Assembly (NCBI RefSeq): GCF_001891125.1
Contig: NZ_CP015247.1
Span: forward strand, 638,501 to 702,500
DNA: 64,000 nucleotides
Source: Leuconostoc suionicum
Lineage (GTDB): Bacteria > Bacillota > Bacilli > Lactobacillales > Lactobacillaceae
Direction: 5' to 3'
The translations under genes and the position numbers were made by a program. Shown in pieces: positions 34,645 to 43,447 of this stretch (position 1 is the stretch's first letter; the number at the start of each line of letters is the position of its first letter). The notes under the pieces were generated by a model. It worked only from the letters and a program-made list of their open reading frames with translations. It was not told the origin of the DNA and did not search any database.

Positions 34645-35364
34645 ATGGATAATTTTAATATGCACGCCCGTCGTGATGTGACGGGTGTAGATGAGGGAAT
34701 GCGCGCATTCTTTAAACAAACATATAGCTTTATGGGTATAGCAGTTTTACTTACCGCAGTGACAGGCTTTATAGTACAAAACTTTTTTTTGGAACAAGTT
34801 GCTAAGTTGCTTGTAGGTAATGTTATTGGTCTTTTGGCGCTGTTGGGTATTCAGATGTTGATTATAACGATGATTGGTCGTGCAACTTTTAAAAATCCTG
34901 CTCGTGCTTTTGGTTTGTTGATGGCTTTTGCAGTGGTTGAAGGCTTAACGCTTGGTGTCTTGTTAGCTGTTTATACAGGAGCTTCTGTGATGATGGCTTT
35001 CGTTTCTGCATCCGCGGTTTTCGGTGGAATGGCGGCTTATGGTGTCCTCACAAAACGTGATTTGACGGGACTAGGTTCGATTTTGTTTGGTCTGTTAATC
35101 GGTTTGCTGATAGCATCAATTGCTAATATGTTTTTCTACAGTGGAATCGTTTCGCTACTGCTTTCATGGGCTAATGTCGTTGTCTTCTCCTTATTCACAG
35201 CATATGATAATCAGAATTTGAGGGTAATGTACTCACAATTTGCTGGTCAAGCAGATACAACAGGACTTGCAGTAAATGGCGCCTTGAGATTATACTTAGA
35301 CTTTGTCAATATTTTCTTCGCGCTGTTACGCATCTTCGGTGTTGTTAGTGGCTCACGTGATTAA
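34645..35364 (+). CDS. Bax inhibitor-1/YccA family membrane protein
   Basis: A 239-aa membrane protein with seven hydrophobic segments, preceded by a polar N-terminus (MDNFNMHARRDV). Family features include FFKQTYSFMGIAVLLTAVTG in segment 1 and the C-terminal AYDNQNLRVMY and ALRLYLDFVNIFFALLRIFG, whose paired acidic residues form the pH-sensitive di-Asp site in the structurally known YetJ calcium leak channel. In bacteria it probably conducts Ca2+ or interacts with FtsH; this is inference. TGGAGG gives a strong start. It is a monocistronic unit with its own terminator. Confidence 0.92.
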   Translation: MDNFNMHARRDVTGVDEGMRAFFKQTYSFMGIAVLLTAVTGFIVQNFFLEQVAKLLVGNVIGLLALLGIQMLIITMIGRATFKNPARAFGLLMAFAVVEGLTLGVLLAVYTGASVMMAFVSASAVFGGMAAYGVLTKRDLTGLGSILFGLLIGLLIASIANMFFYSGIVSLLLSWANVVVFSLFTAYDNQNLRVMYSQFAGQADTTGLAVNGALRLYLDFVNIFFALLRIFGVVSGSRD

Positions 35365-35366
35365 TG

Positions 35367-35394
35367 AAAAAGACCCATAGGGGTCTTTTTTTTT
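35367..35394 (+). terminator. Rho-independent terminator
   Basis: AAAAAGACC paired with GGTCTTTTT around a small loop, with nine T. Confidence 0.85.
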
Positions 35395-35502
35395 GTGAAA
35401 AAAATTTAGCTATAAACTAGAAACAAAAGTTTTAATTTTAATCATATAATCACGTATAATGAAATAGTTGTGGAAATATGAAGGTTACTGTTGAGGAATA
35501 TT

Positions 35503-35898
35503 ATGAATTTGAATCGGAGAAAAAGCATTATTTTGGTATCAATTATCTTGGTATTACTAGCTATTATTTGTGTGCAAGTGGCACGTTATTATCATGATAC
35601 ATATGTAACAGAAGTCGGCTATGCCAAAACATCTGCACATGTTCCTAAAAAAGAAAAAACTACAGATGATAACGGGAAAATTATTGCTCATTCACATAGC
35701 TATATATACAAATTTTACTTTGTTACCAAAAAAGGTGAAAGAAAGACACTCAATTATGAATTAAGTGGTGAAAATGTGAGGCCATTGAAAGAGAATAGTT
35801 TTGTTAAAGCCGATATTAGTGATAAACGGGTAGTAAGAGGTCCATATATCATTAGTAAGTCAACAATTCCAGATAATATTATTCATATGCTGAAATAA
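35503..35898 (+). CDS. YxeA-like (DUF1093) exported or membrane-anchored protein
   Basis: A 131-aa protein with a basic start (MNLNRRKS) and one hydrophobic segment (about 9-28, IILVSIILVLLAIICVQVA), followed by an extracellular beta-rich domain of about 100 residues. The Y-rich region (SYIYKFYFVTKKGERKTLNYEL) and the ending LKENSFVKADISDKRVV agree with the YxeA/DUF1093 family, an OB-like fold of unknown function. The start at ATG 35503 is chosen because GAGGAATATT precedes it; the TTG at 35491 overlaps that site. TATAAT at 35455-35460 may be its -10. Confidence 0.7.
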   Translation: MNLNRRKSIILVSIILVLLAIICVQVARYYHDTYVTEVGYAKTSAHVPKKEKTTDDNGKIIAHSHSYIYKFYFVTKKGERKTLNYELSGENVRPLKENSFVKADISDKRVVRGPYIISKSTIPDNIIHMLK

Positions 35899-36072
35899 TA
35901 TTTTTGAACACTTTCATAAATACTGCCTAGTATAGTCCGTTGCTTTCAAAATGTGATCGTTTTAAAATATTTTATGTGCTTTCAACTCTACCGAAAAATG
36001 CACACTCTTGAATGTGGGACCACATGCTTACCTATTGTGTGGCTCTTTTTATTTAGCTAAAATGACTAACGT
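35899..36072 (+). other. Intergenic region upstream of the GH32 gene
   Basis: No gene seen. It holds a direct repeat TGCTTTCAA (35941-35949 and 35977-35985), and a CCACA/TGTGG hairpin followed by a T-rich tract at about 36021-36055 that may terminate the upstream transcript. A cre-like stretch near 35951 has two mismatches to the consensus and is not claimed. Confidence 0.35.
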
Positions 36073-36100
36073 TTGACAAATAAAATGTTTCAGGTAAAAT
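36073..36100 (+). promoter_or_regulatory. Promoter of the GH32 gene
   Basis: TTGACA at 36073-36078, 16-bp spacer, TAAAAT at 36095-36100, about 37 bp before the chosen start codon. Confidence 0.75.
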
Positions 36101-36137
36101 AAATCTTATGCGCAAATTTAAGGGAGAGAGTATTTTT

Positions 36138-37715
36138 ATGACATTTACTAGACTACTAAGGGTAGCCGGAGCAATATTTTCACTATTTTTCATCAGCACT
36201 TCAACTGTTCAGGCAGGGACTTTGACATCAAATGAGTATCAACAATATTATCATCATAATATTGAGCAAGGACTTATGAATGACGTACAGAGTATTTGGC
36301 AGGACTCATCGGGATACTACCATATTTACTATTTAGCTGATTTGAATTATAAGCATGATGACGACGGCACGGAATGGTATCATGTTAAGACAAAAGACTT
36401 TGTACATTACGAAAAACTAGGAGTAGCTATCCCTAAGTTTCAGAATAAATGGGAAGCAGTTGCTACTGGATCAGTAATTAAAAACACGAACAAAATTTTT
36501 TCTGATTTGCCAAAAAAAGCAATAATTGCTTACTTCACTAGTTATACACCAACTGGACAAAAACAATATGTGGCTTATTCTATTGACAATGGTGTGACCT
36601 ATCAACCTTACTCCGATGGAGCCATTATGTCTGCGTCATCCGCAAAAGCTCACTTTAGAGATCCATACGTTTTTTTCAATAAAGAAACTAAAAAAATAAC
36701 GATGTATCTTGCTGAAGATGATAAAATTGGCGTTTACACTAGCGATGATGGTAAAAACTTCAACTATGTAGGTGCTACAGTATTGAACAGCGGTGCCTTA
36801 AATGGCAAAGATTTGGGATTGATTGAATGTCCAAACCTAAAAACAATGAGTGATACAACTACGGGGATAACTAAAACTGTGATGTTTTTCGGTGCTAATG
36901 GCTACAATTACGGACAGACAAGTGGTTCTTATTATATGGTTGGGCACCTTGACAATAATGGTGTATTTGTCGCTGAACAGCAACCAAAACGTGTTGATGA
37001 TGGTTCAGATTATTATGCTAGTAACTATTTTCAAACAGCGGATAATACGAATATATTGTCGATTGGTTGGCTAGGTAATTGGGGGTATTCATGCAAAAAA
37101 ATAGTTGATGCGAATAATGAACAATCATATAAGTTGGGCTCATTATCTTTAGCGCACCAATTGAATCTAACCAAAGTCAACGGTGAGTACACAATGATAT
37201 CTTCACTGGTTAAACCCTACGGTAGTTTAACACAAACAGTTAAAGACACGATTAATACGAGTCAGTTATCTAAGGATAACGATGGCTATTATCAACTATT
37301 GAATGCTCAACGCTGGACAAGTCAAAACTTCTATTTACAAATGACAAATAAAAAGAAGGGGACTGTCTGTGGAAATGTTCATTTATCATTCAAGCAAAAA
37401 GATTCAAACGTTGAGCTAAATTATAATGCGGATACCGGATATTACACGGTAACACGACAAACAAAAAATATTGCTGATAGTGATGCAAATACTGAATATA
37501 ATAAAACATTTGTTGAACAAAGCGGTGTCGTTAATCCAAATGTCTTCAAGCTTCATGTATACACGGATAAAACAAGTGTTGAGTTTGAATTTGAAAATAG
37601 TGGACGCACTTATTCATTGTTAAAGTATTCGACAGAAGATGATTTATTATTTAATATTGAAACTGACAGTGAGAACGACTTGTTTTATTCGATGAGCAAT
37701 GTTGATAATAAATAA
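36138..37715 (+). CDS. Secreted glycoside hydrolase family 32 protein (fructan hydrolase)
   Basis: Predicted extracellular enzyme cutting beta-fructans such as levan or inulin, or sucrose. From ATG 36138 (AAGGGAGAG upstream) it is 525 aa. A signal peptide covers about residues 1-26, with cleavage likely after STVQA. The five-bladed catalytic domain has the nucleophile in GLMNDVQSIW (Asp49), the transition-state Asp175 in HFRDPYV and the acid/base Glu230 in LIECPNL. A beta-sandwich domain follows (about 365-525). The usual NDPNG is replaced by NDVQS, which sets it apart from ordinary sucrose hydrolases and levanases. There is no LPxTG anchor or repeat domain, so it is likely released. Exact substrate unknown. 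Confidence 0.88.
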   Translation: MTFTRLLRVAGAIFSLFFISTSTVQAGTLTSNEYQQYYHHNIEQGLMNDVQSIWQDSSGYYHIYYLADLNYKHDDDGTEWYHVKTKDFVHYEKLGVAIPKFQNKWEAVATGSVIKNTNKIFSDLPKKAIIAYFTSYTPTGQKQYVAYSIDNGVTYQPYSDGAIMSASSAKAHFRDPYVFFNKETKKITMYLAEDDKIGVYTSDDGKNFNYVGATVLNSGALNGKDLGLIECPNLKTMSDTTTGITKTVMFFGANGYNYGQTSGSYYMVGHLDNNGVFVAEQQPKRVDDGSDYYASNYFQTADNTNILSIGWLGNWGYSCKKIVDANNEQSYKLGSLSLAHQLNLTKVNGEYTMISSLVKPYGSLTQTVKDTINTSQLSKDNDGYYQLLNAQRWTSQNFYLQMTNKKKGTVCGNVHLSFKQKDSNVELNYNADTGYYTVTRQTKNIADSDANTEYNKTFVEQSGVVNPNVFKLHVYTDKTSVEFEFENSGRTYSLLKYSTEDDLLFNIETDSENDLFYSMSNVDNK

Positions 37716-37760
37716 TCTTTGCTAATAAGCAGCATTTTTAACTAAATATAAAGTATGTAG

Positions 37761-37796
37761 AACTTTTAGCTGGTGAATTTAGCTAAAAGTTTTTTA
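37761..37796 (+). terminator. Rho-independent terminator after the GH32 gene
   Basis: AACTTTTAGCT paired with AGCTAAAAGTT around a 9-nt loop, followed by TTTTT. Confidence 0.9.
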
Positions 37797-37919
37797 TCTT
37801 TTTGACTAGTAATAACATAAAATGCGTGCAAAAACTGGTTTATAAGAAATTACTATACTTAAGTGACATATCAACGTGTGTTACACTTAATATAGATAAA
37901 TATAAGATGGGACATTAAG
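37797..37919 (+). promoter_or_regulatory. polA upstream region
   Basis: TGT followed by TACACT (about 37880-37888) fits an extended -10; the -35 is poor. GATGGGACATTAAG carries a weak ribosome binding site for polA. Confidence 0.4.
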
Positions 37920-40601
37920 ATGACCAATAAAAAACTATTACTTATTGATGGCAATTCGCTGGCTTTTAGGGCTTTTTATGCGATGTACAATCAGTTAGAT
38001 CGTATGATCTCGCATGAAGGGTTGCATACAAATGCATTAGTTGCTTTTAATAACTTTTTAGATAAAATTGTAGATCCAATGGCTCCAGATTTAGCATTAG
38101 TGGCTTGGGATGCTGGTTCTGGGAAAGAAACACATCGTGGGAAGTTATTTCCTGAATATAAGGACGGCCGTTCTAAAGTACCAGAGGAATTTAAAGAACA
38201 GTTTCCATATTTACGTGAAATGGTTATGTTGCATGGCTTGCGGAATTATGAACAGGCCGGTTTAGAAGCTGATGATATCATTGGAACTTATTCACGTATG
38301 GGTGAAGCAGCAGGATATTCTGTCATTATTGTAACTGGCGACCAGGACTTGACACAGTTAGCCACGGAAAACATTACTGTAAACGTGACCAAAAAAGGTG
38401 TAACAGATATTGAAAGTTATACACCAGCTTATATAAAAGAAAAATTTGGGCTTACACCGGACCAAATTATTGATAAGAAGGCGTTGACAGGTGATACATC
38501 TGATAATTATCCCGGTGTTACAAAAGTGGGCGAAAAAACAGCATTAAAAATACTTGCCGAATATAATAACATTGACAATTTGTATGATAATATTGATAAA
38601 ATGAAGCAGTCAAAAATGAAGGACAATTTGATCAATGATCGTGAATTAGCCTTCCAAGCACGTGAATTAGCTACAATTTTAACTGATGCCAAACTACCTT
38701 TACCGCTTGAAGAAATGGAATATAGAGGTGTCGATTTTGAGAAGATTATTCCATTTTATGAAAATTTGGATTTCAAACAACATTTAGCTAAAATAAAAGC
38801 ATTACGTAAATCTGGACAACTTGAGAATACAAAAGAATTTGACAATGGTGTAAATTTTGTCGAATTAAAAGAAAATAATTTAAGAGCAATTGCGATGCTA
38901 GGTGATAAGATATCAGTTCATATTGAATTTGTGGGTGATAATTATCACGAGGGTGAAATGATTGGTTTCGCCATTGGTAATCCAGAAGTTGGCTACTATG
39001 CTAGTCGTGACATCTCTTTATTACAGACCGAAGAGTTGAAGTCAGTGATTGAGAATGACCAGATTTTAAAAAATGTTTTCAATGTTAAAGCACAGCTTGT
39101 ATTATTTAAGCGACTTGGTTTGGCACTTAAGGGCGTGAGTTTTGATTTTATGCTGGTTGCTTATTTGCTTGATACGGTAGCTAATGATAATGTTTTGTCA
39201 ACTTTAGCACAGCGTTTTGATGTTTACTTGGCACCTGATGAAGATATTTATGGTAAAGGCGCCAAATTCACGGTGCCAACCGATACCAATCTCTTATTGT
39301 CGCACATTGCTCATAAAGCGGATGGACTTTTCAAATTAGAAAAACCAGCGTTCACAGAATTAAAGCAACACGAACAGACCCATCTATATACGGACATTGA
39401 GCTACCATTAGCGTTTGTTTTAGCTGATATGGAATATCAAGGCATTAAGGTCAATCCGGAATACTTACGAAATAAAGGCAAGGATTTATCCGAGCGAATA
39501 GCTGATATTCAATCTGCCATCTATATTGAAGCTGGTGAAGAGTTTAATCTGAACTCGCCAAAACAATTAGGGGTATTGTTGTTTGAAAAAATGGGTTTGC
39601 CAGTGATTAAAAAGACAAAGACAGGCTACTCAACGGCTGTGGATGTTTTAGAAAAACTAGCACCGCAAGCGCCTATAGTGGACCATATTTTGCAGTATCG
39701 TCAACTAGCAAAACTGAAATCAACTTACATTGACGGACTGCTTTCAGTTATATATCCTAAGGACAGCAAAATTCACACACGATTTTTGCAGACTTTGACA
39801 CAAACTGGTCGATTGTCATCAGTTGATCCTAATTTGCAGAATATTCCAATGCGTTCAGAAGAAGGGCGCTTAATCCGAACAGCATTTATTCCTAGTCATC
39901 CGGACTGGCAAATATTTGGTGCCGATTATTCTCAAATTGAATTACGTGTTTTGGCCCATGTTACAGGTGATAAAAACATGCAAAAAGCCTTTCTAAACGG
40001 CGAGGACATACATGCCGAAACAGCTCGTGCTGTCTTTGGCTTAGCCGATGATGCAGTAGTTGATCCACTTAAGCGTCGTACGGCTAAAGCTGTGAATTTT
40101 GGTATTGTGTATGGTATTTCGGATTATGGCTTGGCTAATAATTTAGGGATTCCACGCGCCGAGGCGAAACGTTTTATTGATACTTATTTCCAAGAGTTCC
40201 CTCAAATTCATGAATGGATGAACACAATTAAGACTTTTGCACATGAACACGGTTATGTAGAAACAATTGCCCATAGGCGACGTTATTTGCCGGATATTCA
40301 AGCAAAGAACTTTAATTTAAGGTCATTCGCAGAACGAACTGCGATGAATTCGCCCATACAGGGTTCAGCGGCAGATATTATCAAAATTGCGATGATAAAG
40401 GTTAACGAAGCTTTACGAGAGAATAATTTACAGGCGAGAATGTTGCTTCAAGTACACGATGAATTGATTTTTGAAACCCCCGTAGACGAAATTGATGAAT
40501 TAACCGAAGTTGTCACGAATGTTATGGATTCAGCCGTTGCATTAGATGTACCATTGAAAGTTGATGCACATCATGGTGACACTTGGTACGATGCAAAGTA
40601 G
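37920..40601 (+). CDS. polA: DNA polymerase I
   Basis: Gap-filling and Okazaki-fragment polymerase. The 893-aa protein has an intact 5'-3' exonuclease domain (about 1-290, with IDGNSLAFRAF at the start and VTGDQDLTQLA near 140), a degenerate 3'-5' exonuclease-like domain (about 310-480), and the family A polymerase domain (about 490-893) with motif A DYSQIELRV near 677, the O-helix RRTAKAVNFGIVYG near 720 and motif C QVHDELIFE near 848. The first exonuclease motif DxE is absent (IEF in its place near residue 336), so it should lack proofreading, as in Bacillus. Confidence 0.97.
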   Translation: MTNKKLLLIDGNSLAFRAFYAMYNQLDRMISHEGLHTNALVAFNNFLDKIVDPMAPDLALVAWDAGSGKETHRGKLFPEYKDGRSKVPEEFKEQFPYLREMVMLHGLRNYEQAGLEADDIIGTYSRMGEAAGYSVIIVTGDQDLTQLATENITVNVTKKGVTDIESYTPAYIKEKFGLTPDQIIDKKALTGDTSDNYPGVTKVGEKTALKILAEYNNIDNLYDNIDKMKQSKMKDNLINDRELAFQARELATILTDAKLPLPLEEMEYRGVDFEKIIPFYENLDFKQHLAKIKALRKSGQLENTKEFDNGVNFVELKENNLRAIAMLGDKISVHIEFVGDNYHEGEMIGFAIGNPEVGYYASRDISLLQTEELKSVIENDQILKNVFNVKAQLVLFKRLGLALKGVSFDFMLVAYLLDTVANDNVLSTLAQRFDVYLAPDEDIYGKGAKFTVPTDTNLLLSHIAHKADGLFKLEKPAFTELKQHEQTHLYTDIELPLAFVLADMEYQGIKVNPEYLRNKGKDLSERIADIQSAIYIEAGEEFNLNSPKQLGVLLFEKMGLPVIKKTKTGYSTAVDVLEKLAPQAPIVDHILQYRQLAKLKSTYIDGLLSVIYPKDSKIHTRFLQTLTQTGRLSSVDPNLQNIPMRSEEGRLIRTAFIPSHPDWQIFGADYSQIELRVLAHVTGDKNMQKAFLNGEDIHAETARAVFGLADDAVVDPLKRRTAKAVNFGIVYGISDYGLANNLGIPRAEAKRFIDTYFQEFPQIHEWMNTIKTFAHEHGYVETIAHRRRYLPDIQAKNFNLRSFAERTAMNSPIQGSAADIIKIAMIKVNEALRENNLQARMLLQVHDELIFETPVDEIDELTEVVTNVMDSAVALDVPLKVDAHHGDTWYDAK

Positions 40602-40634
40602 GGATCACAAGAATTCAGGTGAGGACGGATTATT

Positions 40635-41633
40635 ATGATGATAAAATTGCCTTCAGTATTAGCGGTGACGTCTAGTGGCGACATGACAGTATGGCAGATC
40701 ATGCAAAAAATAGGGATATATGTTGCGGTTTTCGTGATGATCTTTTTGTTAGTTGCTGCTGGTCAACTCGTAATTTCTAGACTACGTCATAAGAAGTTTA
40801 GTCATCATCATTTGTTTTATGATGCACTGTTTGCCACAAGTTTTATCTCGTTGCTTGTCCTTGGGGGCTCTTACTTATACCAAAAAAATGTGTTTGGCAT
40901 CAAAACAGCCATCTTAGAACCAATTCATGAACAAGAACGCAAAACGGCTAATAAAAAAGCAGCAGAGGATACAACTTCGCGCGCCCTTATTCGAAAAATG
41001 GTTATGCGAAATGCAACAAAAAATTTTGAAAAACAAGGATTTGTAGCAATTCCAAGTAGAAATATTTTATTACCAATTTATAATGATGCCTATAGTGATG
41101 AAGGACTGAACCTTGGTGCAAATTACGCGAATAAATCCGAAAAAGACCCAGAGGGGAAACAAAAGCCAGTTATGGGGCAAGGGAACTATGGATTAGCAGC
41201 CCACAATTTTAATGATGGTCAGACTGGATTTAGCGCGTTGCAACAGACAACCAATAATGATTCACCGTATTTACAGGATGGCAAGTTGAAGGGGTCATCA
41301 TGGTTAAACGGGAAAAGTATTTTGTTGGCTAATAGCAAGGGGATTTATCGGTACGAAATTACTAGCCAAAATACAGTTTCATCAACAGAGGTGTCAGTGT
41401 TAAACCCAACTAAGAAAGCACAGTTAACAATTATTAGTTGTCTTTTTCCTTCAACGACGTATCGAATTATCACTCATGCTGAATTGAAAAAAACGTATAC
41501 GTGGCGTAATGCACCCGAAAAATTGGTTAGTGAATTTAATTTGAAAGTACGCAATACTAATGCCCGTGTGAGTTGGTGGAATCCAGGAATAGAAGAAGGC
41601 GCAAATGGTGATGCTGGTGGAACAAAAAAATGA
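40635..41633 (+). CDS. srtA: Class A sortase-like transpeptidase with two N-terminal membrane segments
   Basis: Membrane transpeptidase that attaches LPxTG-type proteins to peptidoglycan. The 332-aa protein has two hydrophobic segments (about 28-45 and 64-82), a charged linker (95-130) and a sortase beta-barrel (about 132-290). The catalytic residues can be assigned as His190 (NYGLAAHNF), Cys269 (LTIISCLFP) and Arg277 (TTYRII). The TLxTC box is altered to TIISC and most class A enzymes have a single anchor, so this is a divergent member. It follows polA by 33 bp. A tail of about 25 residues ends EEGANGDAGGTKK. No LPxTG substrate is nearby. Confidence 0.85.
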   Translation: MMIKLPSVLAVTSSGDMTVWQIMQKIGIYVAVFVMIFLLVAAGQLVISRLRHKKFSHHHLFYDALFATSFISLLVLGGSYLYQKNVFGIKTAILEPIHEQERKTANKKAAEDTTSRALIRKMVMRNATKNFEKQGFVAIPSRNILLPIYNDAYSDEGLNLGANYANKSEKDPEGKQKPVMGQGNYGLAAHNFNDGQTGFSALQQTTNNDSPYLQDGKLKGSSWLNGKSILLANSKGIYRYEITSQNTVSSTEVSVLNPTKKAQLTIISCLFPSTTYRIITHAELKKTYTWRNAPEKLVSEFNLKVRNTNARVSWWNPGIEEGANGDAGGTKK

Positions 41634-41645
41634 ATTGACTGAATA

Positions 41646-41676
41646 AAAATGGTTTCAGATAATGAAACCATTTTTT
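41646..41676 (+). terminator. Rho-independent terminator after the sortase gene
   Basis: AAAATGGTTTCA paired with TGAAACCATTTT around a 5-nt loop, T-run to 41676. Confidence 0.9.
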
Positions 41677-41720
41677 GATAAATAAAATTTATTACCATTT
41701 ATTTATACTGTGAACAGCGC

Positions 41721-41726
41721 TATAAT
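41721..41726 (+). promoter_or_regulatory. Putative -10 of the HerA-like gene
   Basis: TATAAT 51 bp upstream of the start codon; no good -35 at 17 bp. Confidence 0.45.
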
Positions 41727-41777
41727 AAGCGAAAGCATAAAAATAGTGTCAAAATTTTTCTTTATATAGGAATAAAA

Positions 41778-43007
41778 ATGATGGATAAACAAAAACGTAA
41801 GGATACCTCACTAATATTTAAGCGACAATTTTTCGATGTGAAAGCACAAGAATATTTGCCCATCTCTGCTGATGAATTATTATCTCAGCACTTACTGATT
41901 ACTGGTGTTACCGGTAGCGGAAAGTCTTCGACTGCGCTAACCATTATAGAAGAACTTAAAAAGAACCAGCAGAATGTTATTGTATTAGATCCAACAGGTG
42001 AATTTCGTACAATACCAAATGTACAGCGTATCGTGTTGGGGAATGATGGCTTTTTTGATGTTACTCACTTAACGAGTGATCAAATTGCTCATCTATTAAA
42101 TATTACAGATGAATCGTTGCTGGGCAAATTACCCGCTGCAATTGAAAGTTTGCAAATACAAAACAATGTTGTAGTTAAACCAGGAATCTATAAAAAAATC
42201 AATAGAAGCCAAATTGAACATGATAACCTAGTGGAACAACTTAAAATCAAGGATAAATACTTTGATTTAAGTTTGCTGGCTAATCAATTGCAAGAAGAGT
42301 TTATTACGCCGTATGTTGATGAGTGTGCTGATTTTTCATTATTAGGCCAAATTTATGATAAGGAAGCTATTGCCAAAGCATGGTCAAGCCTTGCCCAATT
42401 AAAGCAAACCTTAAAAAATAAACAAATTCGTACTTTATTGTCAAGATCAATGAAACAAGGAAATGTGCACTATGATGTCGATTATTTACTGCGACTATTT
42501 ATAACACGTCAGGCGACCAAACAGAGTTTGATTATTGATTTATCTTTGTTTAGTCACGAACAAAAATTAAATCAAGTACTTGTTGAGATTCTGACTATGC
42601 AGATGATGAGCATAGCAAAACTTACTGGACCAAGCTTTCCCGTAACAATCTTTATTGATGAAGCACATCGATACTTGTCAAATAATGGGCATGGCAATCA
42701 CGGCATCTTTTCGTTAATACGTGAGGGACGGAAACTAGGGTTGGATTTGATGATGAGTACACAAAGCCCGTTGGATGTTCCTGTCGAGTTGCTCGGACAA
42801 TTTGGAAGCTTTATCGTGCAGCGACTAAACACACGAAATGAAATGAAAAGTTTATTAATCATCAAAGAGGACCTAATTGACCAAGTAGCAAATCTTGCAA
42901 CTGGGGAGGCGTTTTTAAAAACAATTGGTCGCCAGGAGTTGAAAAAGGTCAAAGTTGAACTGAGTACAATTAGTCACCAAACCGAAAATATTCAATTTGG
43001 TTTATAA
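41778..43007 (+). CDS. HerA/FtsK-like ATPase (DUF87 type), orphan
   Basis: A 409-aa P-loop ATPase. Walker A GVTGSGKSS is at residues 43-51, LDPTGEF near 70, Walker B IFIDEAHRYL near 291, the sensor-like MMSTQSP near 325 and VQRLNTRNE near 345. This set matches HerA-type hexameric DNA translocases. The N-terminal part before Walker A is only about 40 residues, shorter than the HAS-barrel of archaeal HerA. No NurA nuclease or SIR2/DUF4297 partner gene, with which HerA acts in repair or phage defence, is adjacent. Its role is unknown; the flanking genes (sortase, glnR) give no hint. ATG 41781 is an alternative start. Confidence 0.8.
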   Translation: MMDKQKRKDTSLIFKRQFFDVKAQEYLPISADELLSQHLLITGVTGSGKSSTALTIIEELKKNQQNVIVLDPTGEFRTIPNVQRIVLGNDGFFDVTHLTSDQIAHLLNITDESLLGKLPAAIESLQIQNNVVVKPGIYKKINRSQIEHDNLVEQLKIKDKYFDLSLLANQLQEEFITPYVDECADFSLLGQIYDKEAIAKAWSSLAQLKQTLKNKQIRTLLSRSMKQGNVHYDVDYLLRLFITRQATKQSLIIDLSLFSHEQKLNQVLVEILTMQMMSIAKLTGPSFPVTIFIDEAHRYLSNNGHGNHGIFSLIREGRKLGLDLMMSTQSPLDVPVELLGQFGSFIVQRLNTRNEMKSLLIIKEDLIDQVANLATGEAFLKTIGRQELKKVKVELSTISHQTENIQFGL

Positions 43008-43017
43008 CTAAATTCAA

Positions 43018-43034
43018 TGTTAGGAAACCTGACA
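43018..43034 (+). promoter_or_regulatory. GlnR box upstream of glnR-glnA
   Basis: TGTTA-N7-TGACA, a perfect match to the Firmicutes GlnR/TnrA consensus TGTNA-N7-TNACA. It ends 6 bp before the -35 hexamer. Confidence 0.85.
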
Positions 43035-43040
43035 CATAAT

Positions 43041-43069
43041 TTGCAAAGGCCATTAACTTCGTTTAGAAT
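43041..43069 (+). promoter_or_regulatory. glnRA promoter
   Basis: TTGCAA at 43041-43046, 17-bp spacer, TAGAAT at 43064-43069, directly downstream of the GlnR box and about 27 bp before glnR. Confidence 0.8.
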
Positions 43070-43096
43070 AAAAGTATCTTAAGCGGAGGTATTGTG

Positions 43097-43435
43097 ATGA
43101 GCGAACGCGAATTGAGACGTAATTTATCAATTTTACCAATTGGTACTGTACGCGAGCTCACGTTATTGACTGATCGTCAGATTAGATACTATGAACAACA
43201 GAAATTAATTGCGCCGGGTCGCGGCAAAGGTGGCCAGAGACGTTTTTCATTAAATGATGTTGATCGTTTGCTCGAGATTCGTGATTTTTTGGATGCTGGA
43301 GACTCTATCAAAGATATTCAAGAAATTTTCGCCAAGCAACGCCGTAAAGCACAAGAAAAACAAGATTCAGAAGCAGCACTACGCCGTTCACTACAAAAAG
43401 AATTCGCCCAACTGGGACGATTCGGGGCTCATTAA
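43097..43435 (+). CDS. glnR: Nitrogen regulator GlnR (MerR family)
   Basis: Transcriptional repressor of glnRA and other nitrogen genes, active when glutamine is plentiful through contact with feedback-inhibited glutamine synthetase. The product (112 aa from ATG 43097; GTG 43094 possible) has the MerR winged helix: IGTVRELTLLTDRQIRYYEQQKLI then GRGKGGQRRFSLNDVDRL, and a short C-terminal tail rich in Gln and Arg in place of a ligand-binding domain, typical of GlnR. It lies 12 bp before glnA and behind a GlnR box, so it is autoregulated. Confidence 0.95.
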   Translation: MSERELRRNLSILPIGTVRELTLLTDRQIRYYEQQKLIAPGRGKGGQRRFSLNDVDRLLEIRDFLDAGDSIKDIQEIFAKQRRKAQEKQDSEAALRRSLQKEFAQLGRFGAH

Positions 43436-43447
43436 GAAAGGACAATC

